This document shows positions 19,066 through 27,292 of a stretch of 55,139 nucleotides of DNA, one piece after another (position 1 is the stretch's first letter; every line of letters begins with the position of its first letter). The notes under the pieces were generated by a model. That model had not been told where the DNA came from. It made no database searches and saw only the letters and a list, made by a program, of their open reading frames with translations. A program made the position numbers and the translations under genes. Source of the stretch: Candidatus Neoanaerotignum galli (lineage in GTDB: Bacteria; Bacillota; Clostridia; Lachnospirales; Anaerotignaceae). Where the stretch lies: assembly GCA_904381335.1 (NCBI GenBank), contig CAJFIN010000002.1:99288-154426 (forward strand), read 5' to 3'.

Positions 19066-19848
19066 TTATGTATGGTCATAATCTTTTTCTTCCACTTTCT
19101 GCCCTGGCGGATGACTGCACCGCAAGGCGAAATCCAGGGCCTTTACTTCTCCCACTCTCGCCCAAAGGATGCGCCGCAGCAATTCCGTCAGCGCCTGCTC
19201 TGCTTCTTCTGAAAGCCGAAAGCCAAAGATGCGGCTTCCCTGCCTGCGTTCCACAAAGCGAAACGCCTCCACCACTGCCCCCGGAACAGCCACCCGATCT
19301 GGCCATTTTGCTTCACAGGAAGCACATAAAAAACCTCCTGCCGCCAAAGAAAACCACATTGTCTCTTGTGCCCCACAGCAAACACATCCCAGTGAGGAAG
19401 CCAAAAAACCGCTCATTTGCAGATATTTTATGGTAAAAATCATGGCTGTCAGCCGGGGCAGCAACAAATCCTTTTCTAACACTGCCAATGTCTGCAGCAG
19501 CAGCGGCAATGTTTGCTGATCTGCCATTTCCCCTTCCACTGCCGTTTGGGCCACCAAAGAAAGTAAATAGCTGCCGTAGGCCAACCGGTCCAGTTCTTCC
19601 CGCAGACCATAAAAGGACTCGATCAGCTCCGCCCGGGTCACTGTCCAAAAGCCGCGGCCTTCAAAAACCCAAAACCGGCTGAAGCAAAAACTTTGACATG
19701 CCGCCATTACCTTTCCGCGAATGTTTTTCGCCCCGCGCACCGTCATCCAAACCTGGCCGCCATTTTCCCGCAGCACTAAAATCCGCTTGCCGCTTTCCCC
19801 GGCGGGCTGCTCCTTTAGCACCAGGCCTCGGAAATCAATGGTACTCAC
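19066..19848 (-). CDS. recO: DNA repair protein RecO
   Basis: This encodes 260 residues. RecO helps load RecA onto SSB-coated single-stranded DNA in the RecFOR pathway. The N-terminal OB fold begins FRGLVLKEQ. The zinc finger is CVCC with CASC (about residues 155-180). The start is GTG at 19848, overlapping the era stop (GTGA), and lacks a strong ribosome site, so it is probably translationally coupled. It is the last gene of the yqfC-recO operon. The era-recO order is widely conserved in Firmicutes. Confidence 0.93.
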   Translation of the reverse strand: MSTIDFRGLVLKEQPAGESGKRILVLRENGGQVWMTVRGAKNIRGKVMAACQSFCFSRFWVFEGRGFWTVTRAELIESFYGLREELDRLAYGSYLLSLVAQTAVEGEMADQQTLPLLLQTLAVLEKDLLLPRLTAMIFTIKYLQMSGFLASSLGCVCCGAQETMWFSLAAGGFLCASCEAKWPDRVAVPGAVVEAFRFVERRQGSRIFGFRLSEEAEQALTELLRRILWARVGEVKALDFALRCSHPPGQKVEEKDYDHT

Positions 19849-20756
19849 CGCAGATTTCTGGCATCATAACCAAAATTCTTTAACAGAAAATCGTTATCCC
19901 GCCAGTCCTTTTTCACTTTCACCCATAGCTGTAAATGAATCGGTGACCCCAGCAGCGCTTCCATATCCATTCTGGCCCGGGTGCCAATTTGTTTGAGCAT
20001 GACTCCGCCCTTACCAATGATAATGCCTTTATGGCTTTCCCGCTCGCAGAAAATGGTAGCGTCCACATCCACCAGATCCCGGCCCTGACGTTTTTTCATT
20101 GCAGTGATCTCCACAGCAATGCCATGGGGAATTTCATCTTGCAGCAGCTGCAGCGCCTTTTCTCGAATGATCTCTGCAGCAATTTGCCGTTCCGGCTGAT
20201 CCGTTACCATATCTTCTGGAAAATACATTGGTCCTTCAGGCAAATATTGGTAAAGCACCGAAAGCAGCGTATCACAATTTTCCCCTGTTTTTGCGCTTAA
20301 TGGCACGATTTCCCGGAAAGGGTACCGGGCGCTGTATTCCTTGGTCCGGGCCAAGATGCTGCTCTTTTCTTCTGTATCAATCTTATTGAGTACCAAAATC
20401 ACTGGCGTTTGAATTCCTGTCAGATACTCCAGCACAAACCGATCTGCCTCGGCCCCACGCTCATCTGGCTCTGCCAGCATCAACACCACATCCACCTCAT
20501 TTAACGCCGTTACCGCGGCCTTCACCATATAATCGCCCAGTTTATGTTTACTTTTATGAATCCCAGGTGTATCAATAAAAATCGCCTGGAAATTTTCTTT
20601 TGTAAGGATCGTCTGAATACGGTTGCGTGTAGTCTGAGGTTTTGGGGAAATAATGGCGATCTTTTCCCCTATCAGCTGATTCATCAATGTAGACTTTCCC
20701 ACATTTGGCCGGCCCACCAAGGCCACAAAACCGCTGCGAAAAAATTTTTTCTCCAC
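19845..20756 (-). CDS. era: GTPase Era
   Basis: This encodes 303 residues. Era is a GTPase that binds 16S rRNA and assists 30S subunit assembly. The G domain has GRPNVGKS (about 15-22), DTPG at 62 and NKID near 120. The C-terminal KH domain contains GIIIGKGG. I choose the GTG at 20756 because AAAGGAG lies 7 bases upstream and the length is normal. It overlaps the last base of the udg stop codon; an ATG at 20774 has no ribosome site. Neighbours cdd, ybeY and recO give the usual gene order. Confidence 0.95.
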   Translation of the reverse strand: MEKKFFRSGFVALVGRPNVGKSTLMNQLIGEKIAIISPKPQTTRNRIQTILTKENFQAIFIDTPGIHKSKHKLGDYMVKAAVTALNEVDVVLMLAEPDERGAEADRFVLEYLTGIQTPVILVLNKIDTEEKSSILARTKEYSARYPFREIVPLSAKTGENCDTLLSVLYQYLPEGPMYFPEDMVTDQPERQIAAEIIREKALQLLQDEIPHGIAVEITAMKKRQGRDLVDVDATIFCERESHKGIIIGKGGVMLKQIGTRARMDMEALLGSPIHLQLWVKVKKDWRDNDFLLKNFGYDARNLR

Positions 20757-21322
20757 TACTGCTCTCCTTTCCATGCATCGATATGCTGCCGGATGGCCTT
20801 GAGGTCTTCCCAGGCCAAGACCTTTTTGCTCTCATCCCGCAACAAAGCCGAGGGATGAAAAGTGGCGGTAAAAAGCACGCCTTTTTTCTCTAAAAAAACG
20901 CCGTGTTCCCGGGTAATCCGAAATCCCGGATCAATGAGCGCCTGGGCCGCAATCCGTCCGAGGCAAACCACCATTTTGGGCCGCAGCAGCAAAAACTGAT
21001 ATCGTAGATAATTCATACAGGCTGCCTGTTCTTCAGGCAACGGATCCCGATTGTGAGGCGGCCTGCATTTGACAATATTGGCAATATACACCGTCTCATC
21101 GCTCAAGCCAACCGCAGCCAGCATCCGATCCAACAATTGACCTGCCGGGCCTACAAAAGCCCTGCCTTGCAGATCCTCCTGTTCTCCCGGGCCTTCCCCC
21201 ACAAATAAAATCTTTGCTGTGCGGCTGCCCCGCCCCAGCACCACATGATGCCTTCCCTGGGCTAAAGCACACTTTGTGCAGCAGGCACAAGCCTGCTCCA
21301 AGATCTCCCAACTGCGTTCCAT
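20756..21322 (-). CDS. Family 4 (Fe-S) uracil-DNA glycosylase
   Basis: This encodes 188 residues. The enzyme removes uracil from DNA in base excision repair. GEGPGEQED (42-50) is the family 4 active-site motif, and HPSALLR near the C-terminus is the leucine-loop motif. Likely [4Fe-4S] ligands are Cys15, Cys18, Cys86 and Cys102, matching family spacing. It is inserted between cdd and era, an arrangement less common than cdd-era adjacency. A link between cytidine deamination in the pool and uracil removal from DNA is suggestive only. Confidence 0.92.
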   Translation of the reverse strand: MERSWEILEQACACCTKCALAQGRHHVVLGRGSRTAKILFVGEGPGEQEDLQGRAFVGPAGQLLDRMLAAVGLSDETVYIANIVKCRPPHNRDPLPEEQAACMNYLRYQFLLLRPKMVVCLGRIAAQALIDPGFRITREHGVFLEKKGVLFTATFHPSALLRDESKKVLAWEDLKAIRQHIDAWKGEQ

Positions 21323-21325
21323 CCG

Positions 21326-21730
21326 TCATTCCTCCGAAAGATTGTCTTGGGAAAAAGCCGCCGGCAACAGATCCCGCACCAGGTAACATACCGGCTCTCC
21401 TTCTTTTTCCAGCACCACCTGTCCTTCCGGCATCCATTCCAGCAGCACCTGTCTGCAGATACCGCAGGGCGGTGTCCATTTTCCTGCCGCACTGACCACG
21501 GCAATGGCCGTAAACTCCCTTTCTCCCTCACTGACAGCCTTGCTAATGGCGCACTGCTCTGCACAAAGGGTAGCGCCATAAGAGGCGTTTTCCACATTAC
21601 AGCCCATGAAAATACGGCCGCTCCTGGTACGCAGCGCTGCTCCCACGGCAAAACCGGAGTAAGGGCAATAGGCATTTTTTAACGCTTGTTTCGCCGCCAA
21701 AAGCAATTCTTTTTCCTGATTTATCTCCAT
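21326..21730 (-). CDS. cdd: Cytidine deaminase
   Basis: This encodes 134 residues. It converts cytidine or deoxycytidine to the uridine forms in pyrimidine salvage. Zinc ligands Cys56 (with catalytic Glu58 in CAEQ), Cys89 and Cys92 (PPCGICRQ) are all present, and NVENASYG is the substrate segment. The start at 21730 has AGGAGG four to five bases upstream. It lies 16 bases after ybeY and 3 bases before udg. No diacylglycerol kinase gene intervenes between ybeY and cdd, unlike in many relatives. Confidence 0.96.
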   Translation of the reverse strand: MEINQEKELLLAAKQALKNAYCPYSGFAVGAALRTRSGRIFMGCNVENASYGATLCAEQCAISKAVSEGEREFTAIAVVSAAGKWTPPCGICRQVLLEWMPEGQVVLEKEGEPVCYLVRDLLPAAFSQDNLSEE

Positions 21731-21746
21731 ACTTCCTCCTTGGCTC

Positions 21747-22217
21747 CTACCGTCTGGGGATGCCCAAAGACTGCAAAATCTGCTCCTGCTTTGCAAACAT
21801 CTCCTGTTCCTGCGCCTTCGTCTGATGATCGTAACCCAACAGATGGAGCATACTATGGGCCGTCAAAAAAGCCAGTTCCCGCCGAAGGCTATGGCCATAT
21901 TCTTCCGCCTGACTTCTGGCTCGGGCCACACAAATCAGAATGTCGCCCAAAATAATCTCGCCCCGCTCATTTTTCTCTTCCTCTTCCCCAGGCGTAAAAC
22001 TCAGCTGGGGAAAAGACAGCACATCCGTCACTCGATCGATACGGCGAAACCGGCGATTCACCTGACGGATCTCCTCTGCTGTCACTAAAGAAAGGCTTAC
22101 CTCCGTCTGCAAAGAAAACCCCTCTTCCTGCAGTGCTTGTTCACAGACGGGCAAAAACACCTCTTGTTCTTCCGGCAAAAGTGCTTCCCCTGCCCGGTCA
22201 TCCATCAAAAGCGTCAT
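21747..22217 (-). CDS. ybeY: rRNA maturation endoribonuclease YbeY
   Basis: This encodes 156 residues. It takes part in 16S rRNA 3' processing and ribosome quality control. The zinc motif HxxxHxxxxxH is at His121, His125 and His131 (HSMLHLLGYDH). The segment RVTDVLSFP is also family-typical. The start ATG overlaps the yqfF stop (ATGA), with AGGAGG upstream. phoH, yqfF, ybeY and era form a conserved RNA/ribosome-maturation cluster. Confidence 0.95.
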   Translation of the reverse strand: MTLLMDDRAGEALLPEEQEVFLPVCEQALQEEGFSLQTEVSLSLVTAEEIRQVNRRFRRIDRVTDVLSFPQLSFTPGEEEEKNERGEIILGDILICVARARSQAEEYGHSLRRELAFLTAHSMLHLLGYDHQTKAQEQEMFAKQEQILQSLGIPRR

Positions 22218-24418
22218 TTCTCTTCCTCCTGTTCCTCCGGACGGCACTCCGCTGCCAGCAAGGGCTGTGCCTTTTGATCTTCTCCGTCTTTTTCTGGTGC
22301 CTCTTTCCCCTGACGGCAAGCCGCTTCTTTCTGGCGGGCAGCATTAATTTCTTCTGCTTTAGGATAAGCCACCCGATTGTGATTCATGCCGTTAAACACC
22401 CGTAAAAAAGACCGTTTGATGGCTGCCAGTTCCTTTAAATCCAACCGGCAGTCATCCAATTGGCCATCCAAAAGCTTGTCCCGAAAAAGCGAATCTATCA
22501 GCTGCTCCACCTCATCAGGGCTTTTCCCCTGACCAATGCTGCTGCGCACCGCCGCTTCCACCGTGTCCGCCAACATCACTATGGCCGATTCCTTAAACTG
22601 AGGAATGGGACCGGGATAGCGAAAATCTTCTTCCTTTGTTTCCCCCTCCGGTTTTTCTTTGGCAGATTTATAATAGAAATATTTCACCAACGTGGTGCCA
22701 TGGTGCTGGCGGATCATATCTATAATCACCTTAGGCACATGGTGTTCTTGGGCCAATTTTACCCCTTGTTCCACATGCTCGATGATGACTTTCGCAGAAA
22801 TATACGGGTCTAACTGATCATGGGGGTTGTCCCCAAACTGATTCTCGCTAAAATACTGGGGCTTATAGAGCTTTCCAATATCATGATAGTACGCACCCAC
22901 CCGAGCCAGCGCCCCATTTAAAAACAAGTCATAGGCCGCCGTTTCTGCCAAATTTGCCACCACCAAACTATGATGATAGGTGCCCGGCGTCTCAATCATC
23001 AGCCGCCGCATCAACTCATTGGTGGGATTTGCCAATTCCACCAGGCGATACTGGCTGTTGATGCCAAACACCGCTTCCCACAGCGGTAAACTCCCCACTA
23101 CCAACAGCACTGAAAAAAGTCCTACGCCGCCGGCCGCCAACCCTTCCTTGGCCATATCTGTCGTCAGACCTTTGGTAAAAAACATCTGCACCGCTAAATA
23201 AGCAGCCATATGTACCAGTCCTGCCAACACAGAGACCATGATGATTCGGCTGCGGCGGTTACTATACTGCATCAATAAAGCAGATATGCTGCCCGCCATT
23301 AACGCATACACCAGATAATCCCCGCTGCCATTAAAAATAAACACCGAGGCCACCGCCACAAACAGGTGCATCGCCAGCGCCAGCTTGGGCCGCAGCAATA
23401 CTGCCGCCAGCATGGCAAACAGCGATACGGGCACCATATAATAGGCCGTAAAGCTGCTGGTTAGAGCAAAAAACAGCAGCCCGATGAGGTAGCATAAAAA
23501 GAGGATAACCTCTTTCTTCCAATCCGAAAGCAGATACCGTTGCTGGGTAGACAGGTAAAATCCTGCCGCTAAAAACGCCAACCCCACCACAGCACAGGCA
23601 CCGATTAGGGGAATAAAATTCCGGTTATCTCCGGTATTAATCAACCCTAAATCCATCAAAATGGCATAGCTTTCCTCGCTCACCACTTCGCCTTCATCCA
23701 CGATGGTCTGCCCTCGCAGCACCATCACTGGCTGCACTTCTGCTAATTTTTGGGTTTGCGCTGCTTCCATGGCCGCCTCATCCAACACCAGATTCGGCTT
23801 TAACACTGCCACCAGGGCATCCTGACCCATGGCTTGCAGCGCCGACTGCCATAGCATTCCTGCCACCGCTTGTCTGGCGGATTCCCGAACCGTTTCCAGA
23901 TTTTCCTGCGTGATCTGTTCTTCATACAGCCGCTCTAAAATTTCCAGTATCTCTTTTTGATACTGGGCTTTGCCGCTATCGGTCAGTTCATAGTAAGCCT
24001 CCAGCTCTCCCGGCGAAACGGCCGTTGGGATCTGCAGCACCAACTCCTGGTTGAAATCCAATACGCCGCCAGAACCAGCCTGATCGGCAATCTGTTTTGC
24101 CGCCTCGTCCAGGTCTGCAAAAAACGTGGTCAACTCTTCTTTTGCCTGGCTTTCCACCTCTGGGTCCAATTTGTAGAGAGGCCCCACTTGTTCTATTGCT
24201 TCTTCCTGTGCCCGTTGAGTAGCTATCCTGTTTTCAATGGTGCGGGGCGCCGTATAGCGCTGGGGTGACACTGCGCCCACTTCCACTATCTCATTATCCA
24301 CCACATAACCGCCCGTAAAAACAAACGCCACCGTTAGCAACAATGCCATTCCTGTCAATAACACATGAAGCCAGCGCTTATTTTCTAGCCAAAACTTCTG
24401 CTTTTTTTCCATCCGCAT
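22214..24418 (-). CDS. 7TM-HD phosphodiesterase (YqfF/PgpH family)
   Basis: This encodes 734 residues. One membrane segment near the start precedes a large extracytoplasmic domain (about 40-270). Seven closely spaced transmembrane helices (about 275-470) follow, then a cytoplasmic HD domain with HHSLVVANLAETAA and AYYHDIGKLYKP. In Listeria PgpH this architecture hydrolyses cyclic di-AMP. The same activity is likely but not proven here. The ATG at 24418 overlaps the phoH stop in a TGATG junction; GTG 24421 and ATG 24412 are alternatives. The C-terminal tail is Glu/Lys-rich. Confidence 0.93.
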   Translation of the reverse strand: MRMEKKQKFWLENKRWLHVLLTGMALLLTVAFVFTGGYVVDNEIVEVGAVSPQRYTAPRTIENRIATQRAQEEAIEQVGPLYKLDPEVESQAKEELTTFFADLDEAAKQIADQAGSGGVLDFNQELVLQIPTAVSPGELEAYYELTDSGKAQYQKEILEILERLYEEQITQENLETVRESARQAVAGMLWQSALQAMGQDALVAVLKPNLVLDEAAMEAAQTQKLAEVQPVMVLRGQTIVDEGEVVSEESYAILMDLGLINTGDNRNFIPLIGACAVVGLAFLAAGFYLSTQQRYLLSDWKKEVILFLCYLIGLLFFALTSSFTAYYMVPVSLFAMLAAVLLRPKLALAMHLFVAVASVFIFNGSGDYLVYALMAGSISALLMQYSNRRSRIIMVSVLAGLVHMAAYLAVQMFFTKGLTTDMAKEGLAAGGVGLFSVLLVVGSLPLWEAVFGINSQYRLVELANPTNELMRRLMIETPGTYHHSLVVANLAETAAYDLFLNGALARVGAYYHDIGKLYKPQYFSENQFGDNPHDQLDPYISAKVIIEHVEQGVKLAQEHHVPKVIIDMIRQHHGTTLVKYFYYKSAKEKPEGETKEEDFRYPGPIPQFKESAIVMLADTVEAAVRSSIGQGKSPDEVEQLIDSLFRDKLLDGQLDDCRLDLKELAAIKRSFLRVFNGMNHNRVAYPKAEEINAARQKEAACRQGKEAPEKDGEDQKAQPLLAAECRPEEQEEEK

Positions 24419-25437
24419 CACTTCCGCTTTCTAAAGAACCGAGTCGATGCAGGGTTGACCTGCATTTTTTGTTCTTTTTGTTGTTTTTCCGCCTTCTCAT
24501 AAGCCGAAATAATCTTCTGTACCAGCGGATGCCGTACCACATCTTGATTGGTCAGCGTAATCATACCAATATCGGCAATCCCTTTTAAGATCCGGCTGGC
24601 CTGGGTCAACCCGCTGCGTTTGCCATCGGGCAGGTCAATCTGGGTCAAATCCCCAGTAATGACGGCTTTTGAGCCATATCCCAACCGGGTCAAAAACATT
24701 TTCATCTGTTCCGGTGTGGTATTTTGCGCCTCATCCAGCACGATAAAGGCATTATCCAGCGTCCGTCCGCGCATATAGGCCAGGGGAGCCACTTCAATGA
24801 GTCCCTTTTCCATATTGGCGGCAAATTTGTCTGCCCCCATGATCTCATAAAGCGCATCATAGAGCGGACGCAAATATGGATCTACCTTCTGCTGCAAATC
24901 GCCGGGCAAAAAGCCCAGTTTTTCCCCGGCCTCAATGGCTGGGCGAGTAAGGATAATCCGATTCACCTCGTTATTTTTAAAAGCAGTAATGGCCATTGCC
25001 ATAGCCAAATATGTCTTGCCCGTACCCGCAGGCCCAATGCCAAAGACAATGGTATTTTGCCGGATGAGGTCCACATATTTTTTCTGCCCCACCGTTTTAG
25101 GTTTAATGGGGCGGCCGTTGACCGTGAGACAAATCACATCTTGATATAGTTTTTCTATCTCCGCAGGGTCGATCTCATCCACCCCATCTAAGAAATACTG
25201 TACCACTTGCTCCGTGATTTCCTCCTTGCGCCGGGACGCCATCAGCAGTTCATATACCACTTTCTGTGCCGCCTCCACGGCCCGCTTGTTGTCGCCCTGA
25301 ATTTTAACCATATCGCCGCGGTTGATGACACGAACGCCTAAATCCTGTTCAATTTTTTTGATATTGGCATCATACTGGCCAAACACCGGCAAAATCGCCT
25401 CATTTTCTATGGCAATGACCCGTTCAAATTCACTCAT
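24418..25437 (-). CDS. PhoH family ATPase (PhoH-like/YbeZ type)
   Basis: This encodes 339 residues. The N-terminal KH-like region (about 1-110) precedes the PhoH P-loop domain with GPAGTGKT (135-142) and Walker B FIVLDEAQN (near 235). Such proteins are RNA-associated ATPases or helicases acting with YbeY in rRNA processing. The start at 25437 overlaps the end of yqfD by 8 bases; GGAGG lies about 12 bases upstream. The Lys/Gln-rich tail after residue 315 looks flexible. Confidence 0.93.
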   Translation of the reverse strand: MSEFERVIAIENEAILPVFGQYDANIKKIEQDLGVRVINRGDMVKIQGDNKRAVEAAQKVVYELLMASRRKEEITEQVVQYFLDGVDEIDPAEIEKLYQDVICLTVNGRPIKPKTVGQKKYVDLIRQNTIVFGIGPAGTGKTYLAMAMAITAFKNNEVNRIILTRPAIEAGEKLGFLPGDLQQKVDPYLRPLYDALYEIMGADKFAANMEKGLIEVAPLAYMRGRTLDNAFIVLDEAQNTTPEQMKMFLTRLGYGSKAVITGDLTQIDLPDGKRSGLTQASRILKGIADIGMITLTNQDVVRHPLVQKIISAYEKAEKQQKEQKMQVNPASTRFFRKRK

Positions 25438-26626
25438 TTTCTGTCCATTCCTCCGTTTGTGTAATCGCCCGTTCTTCTCCAATTGAAAGTGCCACTGTGG
25501 CAGTCAGACGGGCTGTTAATCCTCCTGGCGCCGGGGAAAAATCCAGTTCATACGCCAAAACTTCTCCCTCTGTCATCGCTATCGCCTGCAGGTAGGTTTG
25601 TGCTGCAACCCAAAGCCGGCCCCGTACCTGGGATAGGGTCCGCGTTCCGGTCAGGGTCTGCTGTTGTTCATATCGTGTTACTGTCACTTCTGCCGGCAAA
25701 GCCGGCAAAGAAAAGGTTCTGCTCCCTGTTTTCTGCCAACCTTCCCGCTCCGCTGCTCCTCCGGCGGCCTGATGGCCAAACCAATTCAGCGCCCATCCAT
25801 ACCGCTTTTCTCCTGTGGGCACAGACGCAGAAAAAGCACACGTTTCTGTTTTTTCCCAAACTAGGCGGGCATGGGCAGTCACATTCCCAGCGGCATGGGT
25901 CCAGACGGCGCCTACCTCCTCTAAGCCATCCCGCTGAATGACTTTCCCACTGATCAGCGTCTCACCCGCCTGTACCACATCTCCTGGAGCCACTAAGGCC
26001 GTTCCCGCAGATACTGCCACCTCTGTCACTACGCCATCATATCTGGCCACCACATCAGCAGGGCTATCCCGGTCCACCCGGGGCGGCAATGGCAGCTTAG
26101 AAGCCACCTCCACAGTACAAGTTGCCCCGGAGGTGTGGATCGCCGCAAACTCCAGCTCAGGAAACGCAGTTAACAGCCCTTCTGCAAATGCCCGCCCATC
26201 CAAGGTGGGCAAAAAAGCACCGGGATAAAGTCCTTCCGACCGGCAGTAATCTTCCACCGCCAAAGCCAGCCTTCCCTCCACCCCTTCCACTTCCACCCGC
26301 CAGCAAAATAGTCCTGCCATATTTAATAATACCAAAAATAGCGCCACGCCCAGCAAAAATACTGGGCGGCGGCGAAGCTTTTTCAGCCAAAAAGGAAGCC
26401 CGCACTTTTTTTCAATGCGAAACCGGCAATGGTACCGCCGGCAAAGCGCACCAAACGCACGCACTTCTTCTGCTCTTACCCACAGCGATGCCGCAGCACC
26501 TTTGCGGCGGACGCCCCAAAGGCGAATCTGATTTCGATGGGCCGCTGTGAGCAATTGCTCCAGCAAAACCCCTCGTATGGTTATCATAACATATCCCGGA
26601 CCGAAATGCCAGAACCTAAGGGCCAT
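25430..26626 (-). CDS. yqfD: Sporulation protein YqfD
   Basis: This encodes 398 residues. It is homologous to YqfD, a mother-cell membrane protein needed for efficient sporulation in Bacillus and clostridia. The cytoplasmic N-terminal part (about 1-85) is basic and includes ITIRGVLLEQLL. A single transmembrane helix lies at about 88-108. The extracytoplasmic part carries VVARYDGVVTEVAVSAGTALV and GDVVQAGETLISG, a family signature resembling a lipoyl-like fold. The start at 26626 has AGAGGTG upstream. It follows yqfC by 5 bases. Confidence 0.9.
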   Translation of the reverse strand: MALRFWHFGPGYVMITIRGVLLEQLLTAAHRNQIRLWGVRRKGAAASLWVRAEEVRAFGALCRRYHCRFRIEKKCGLPFWLKKLRRRPVFLLGVALFLVLLNMAGLFCWRVEVEGVEGRLALAVEDYCRSEGLYPGAFLPTLDGRAFAEGLLTAFPELEFAAIHTSGATCTVEVASKLPLPPRVDRDSPADVVARYDGVVTEVAVSAGTALVAPGDVVQAGETLISGKVIQRDGLEEVGAVWTHAAGNVTAHARLVWEKTETCAFSASVPTGEKRYGWALNWFGHQAAGGAAEREGWQKTGSRTFSLPALPAEVTVTRYEQQQTLTGTRTLSQVRGRLWVAAQTYLQAIAMTEGEVLAYELDFSPAPGGLTARLTATVALSIGEERAITQTEEWTENE

Positions 26627-26631
26627 CTTCT

Positions 26632-26910
26632 TCACCTCTTTTCTTCTTCCCAACAAACCCGGCAAAACCAGCCCTGGGCAGAAAGCTGTCCCTGATCCCA
26701 AGCACTAATCCATAGCCGCTCCCCTTCTAAGCGCACCGGGCCTTGGTTGGTCATCAAGCGGATACAGTCCGGCGTACAGCTTAACAAGGCGGTGACGTTT
26801 TCCACCGTCACTTCTTCCCGGCCCAAAAACGTGAAAAAGGGAAGTCCCTCACAGGCTTCCTTGGGCAAAGCCAACCCTTCGGCCAGCGTTCGTTTCCAAT
26901 TTTGTTTCAC
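26632..26910 (-). CDS. yqfC: Sporulation protein YqfC (YabP family)
   Basis: This encodes 92 residues, close to the family length. Alignment by eye to YqfC is clear: WKRTLAEGLALPKEA, then FTFLGREEVTVEN, CTPDCIRLMTNQG and LEGERLWISAW. I choose GTG at 26910 because GAGGG lies 8 bases upstream and the N-terminus matches the family; in-frame extension to 26991 would cross a hairpin. YqfC acts with YqfD in the mother cell. It is the first gene of the operon running to recO. Confidence 0.87.
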   Translation of the reverse strand: MKQNWKRTLAEGLALPKEACEGLPFFTFLGREEVTVENVTALLSCTPDCIRLMTNQGPVRLEGERLWISAWDQGQLSAQGWFCRVCWEEEKR

Positions 26911-27247
26911 TCTTTTTTCCCTCAATCCTTTTGACGGATCTATTCCTATTTTTATGCAGGCGCCGTCTGTAAAAGACGGCATGATCACCATCTGCTGTTT
27001 TCACCTAGAGTTTTTATCCCCTTACTGTCATGGACACCCCGGGCTTTTGCTTTCTTGTCTCCTCCGATGTACCAATATTTTACTAAAAATGAGCTTTCCA
27101 TCTGTGGCCGGAATGGGTTCTTCTTTGTTGGATCTGTGATTCATTTTAGGCACAGCCGACAGCGAGAGGATGTACTGTGTCCTTGATTTCATCACGGCAA
27201 ACTACGTGATACTATGGTAGGATCGTCCCCCATCCAAACACCCAAAC
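26911..27247. other. Intergenic region upstream of yqfC
   Basis: No gene is supported. A 7-bp inverted repeat GCCGTCT-gtaaa-AGACGGC lies at 26962-26980 without a T-run. A CATAAAAAT stretch on the minus strand near 26955 faintly recalls a sigma-E -10, but no matching -35 was found. Confidence 0.6.
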
Positions 27248-27279
27248 AAAAAAGGCAGAGTCTCCACTCTGCCTTTTTT
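27248..27279 (-). terminator. Bidirectional terminator after rpoN
   Basis: A perfect 14-bp stem (AAAAAAGGCAGAGT and complement) has a CTCC loop. It lies 14 bases beyond the rpoN stop codon. Confidence 0.9.
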
Positions 27280-27292
27280 GTTTCTCTTTTGA

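Noticed and set aside
26940-26991. Upstream start for yqfC and a sigma-E-like -10 (CATAAAAAT)
   Set aside because: The longer start adds residues absent from the family and crosses a hairpin. No -35 at the right distance from the -10-like sequence was found.
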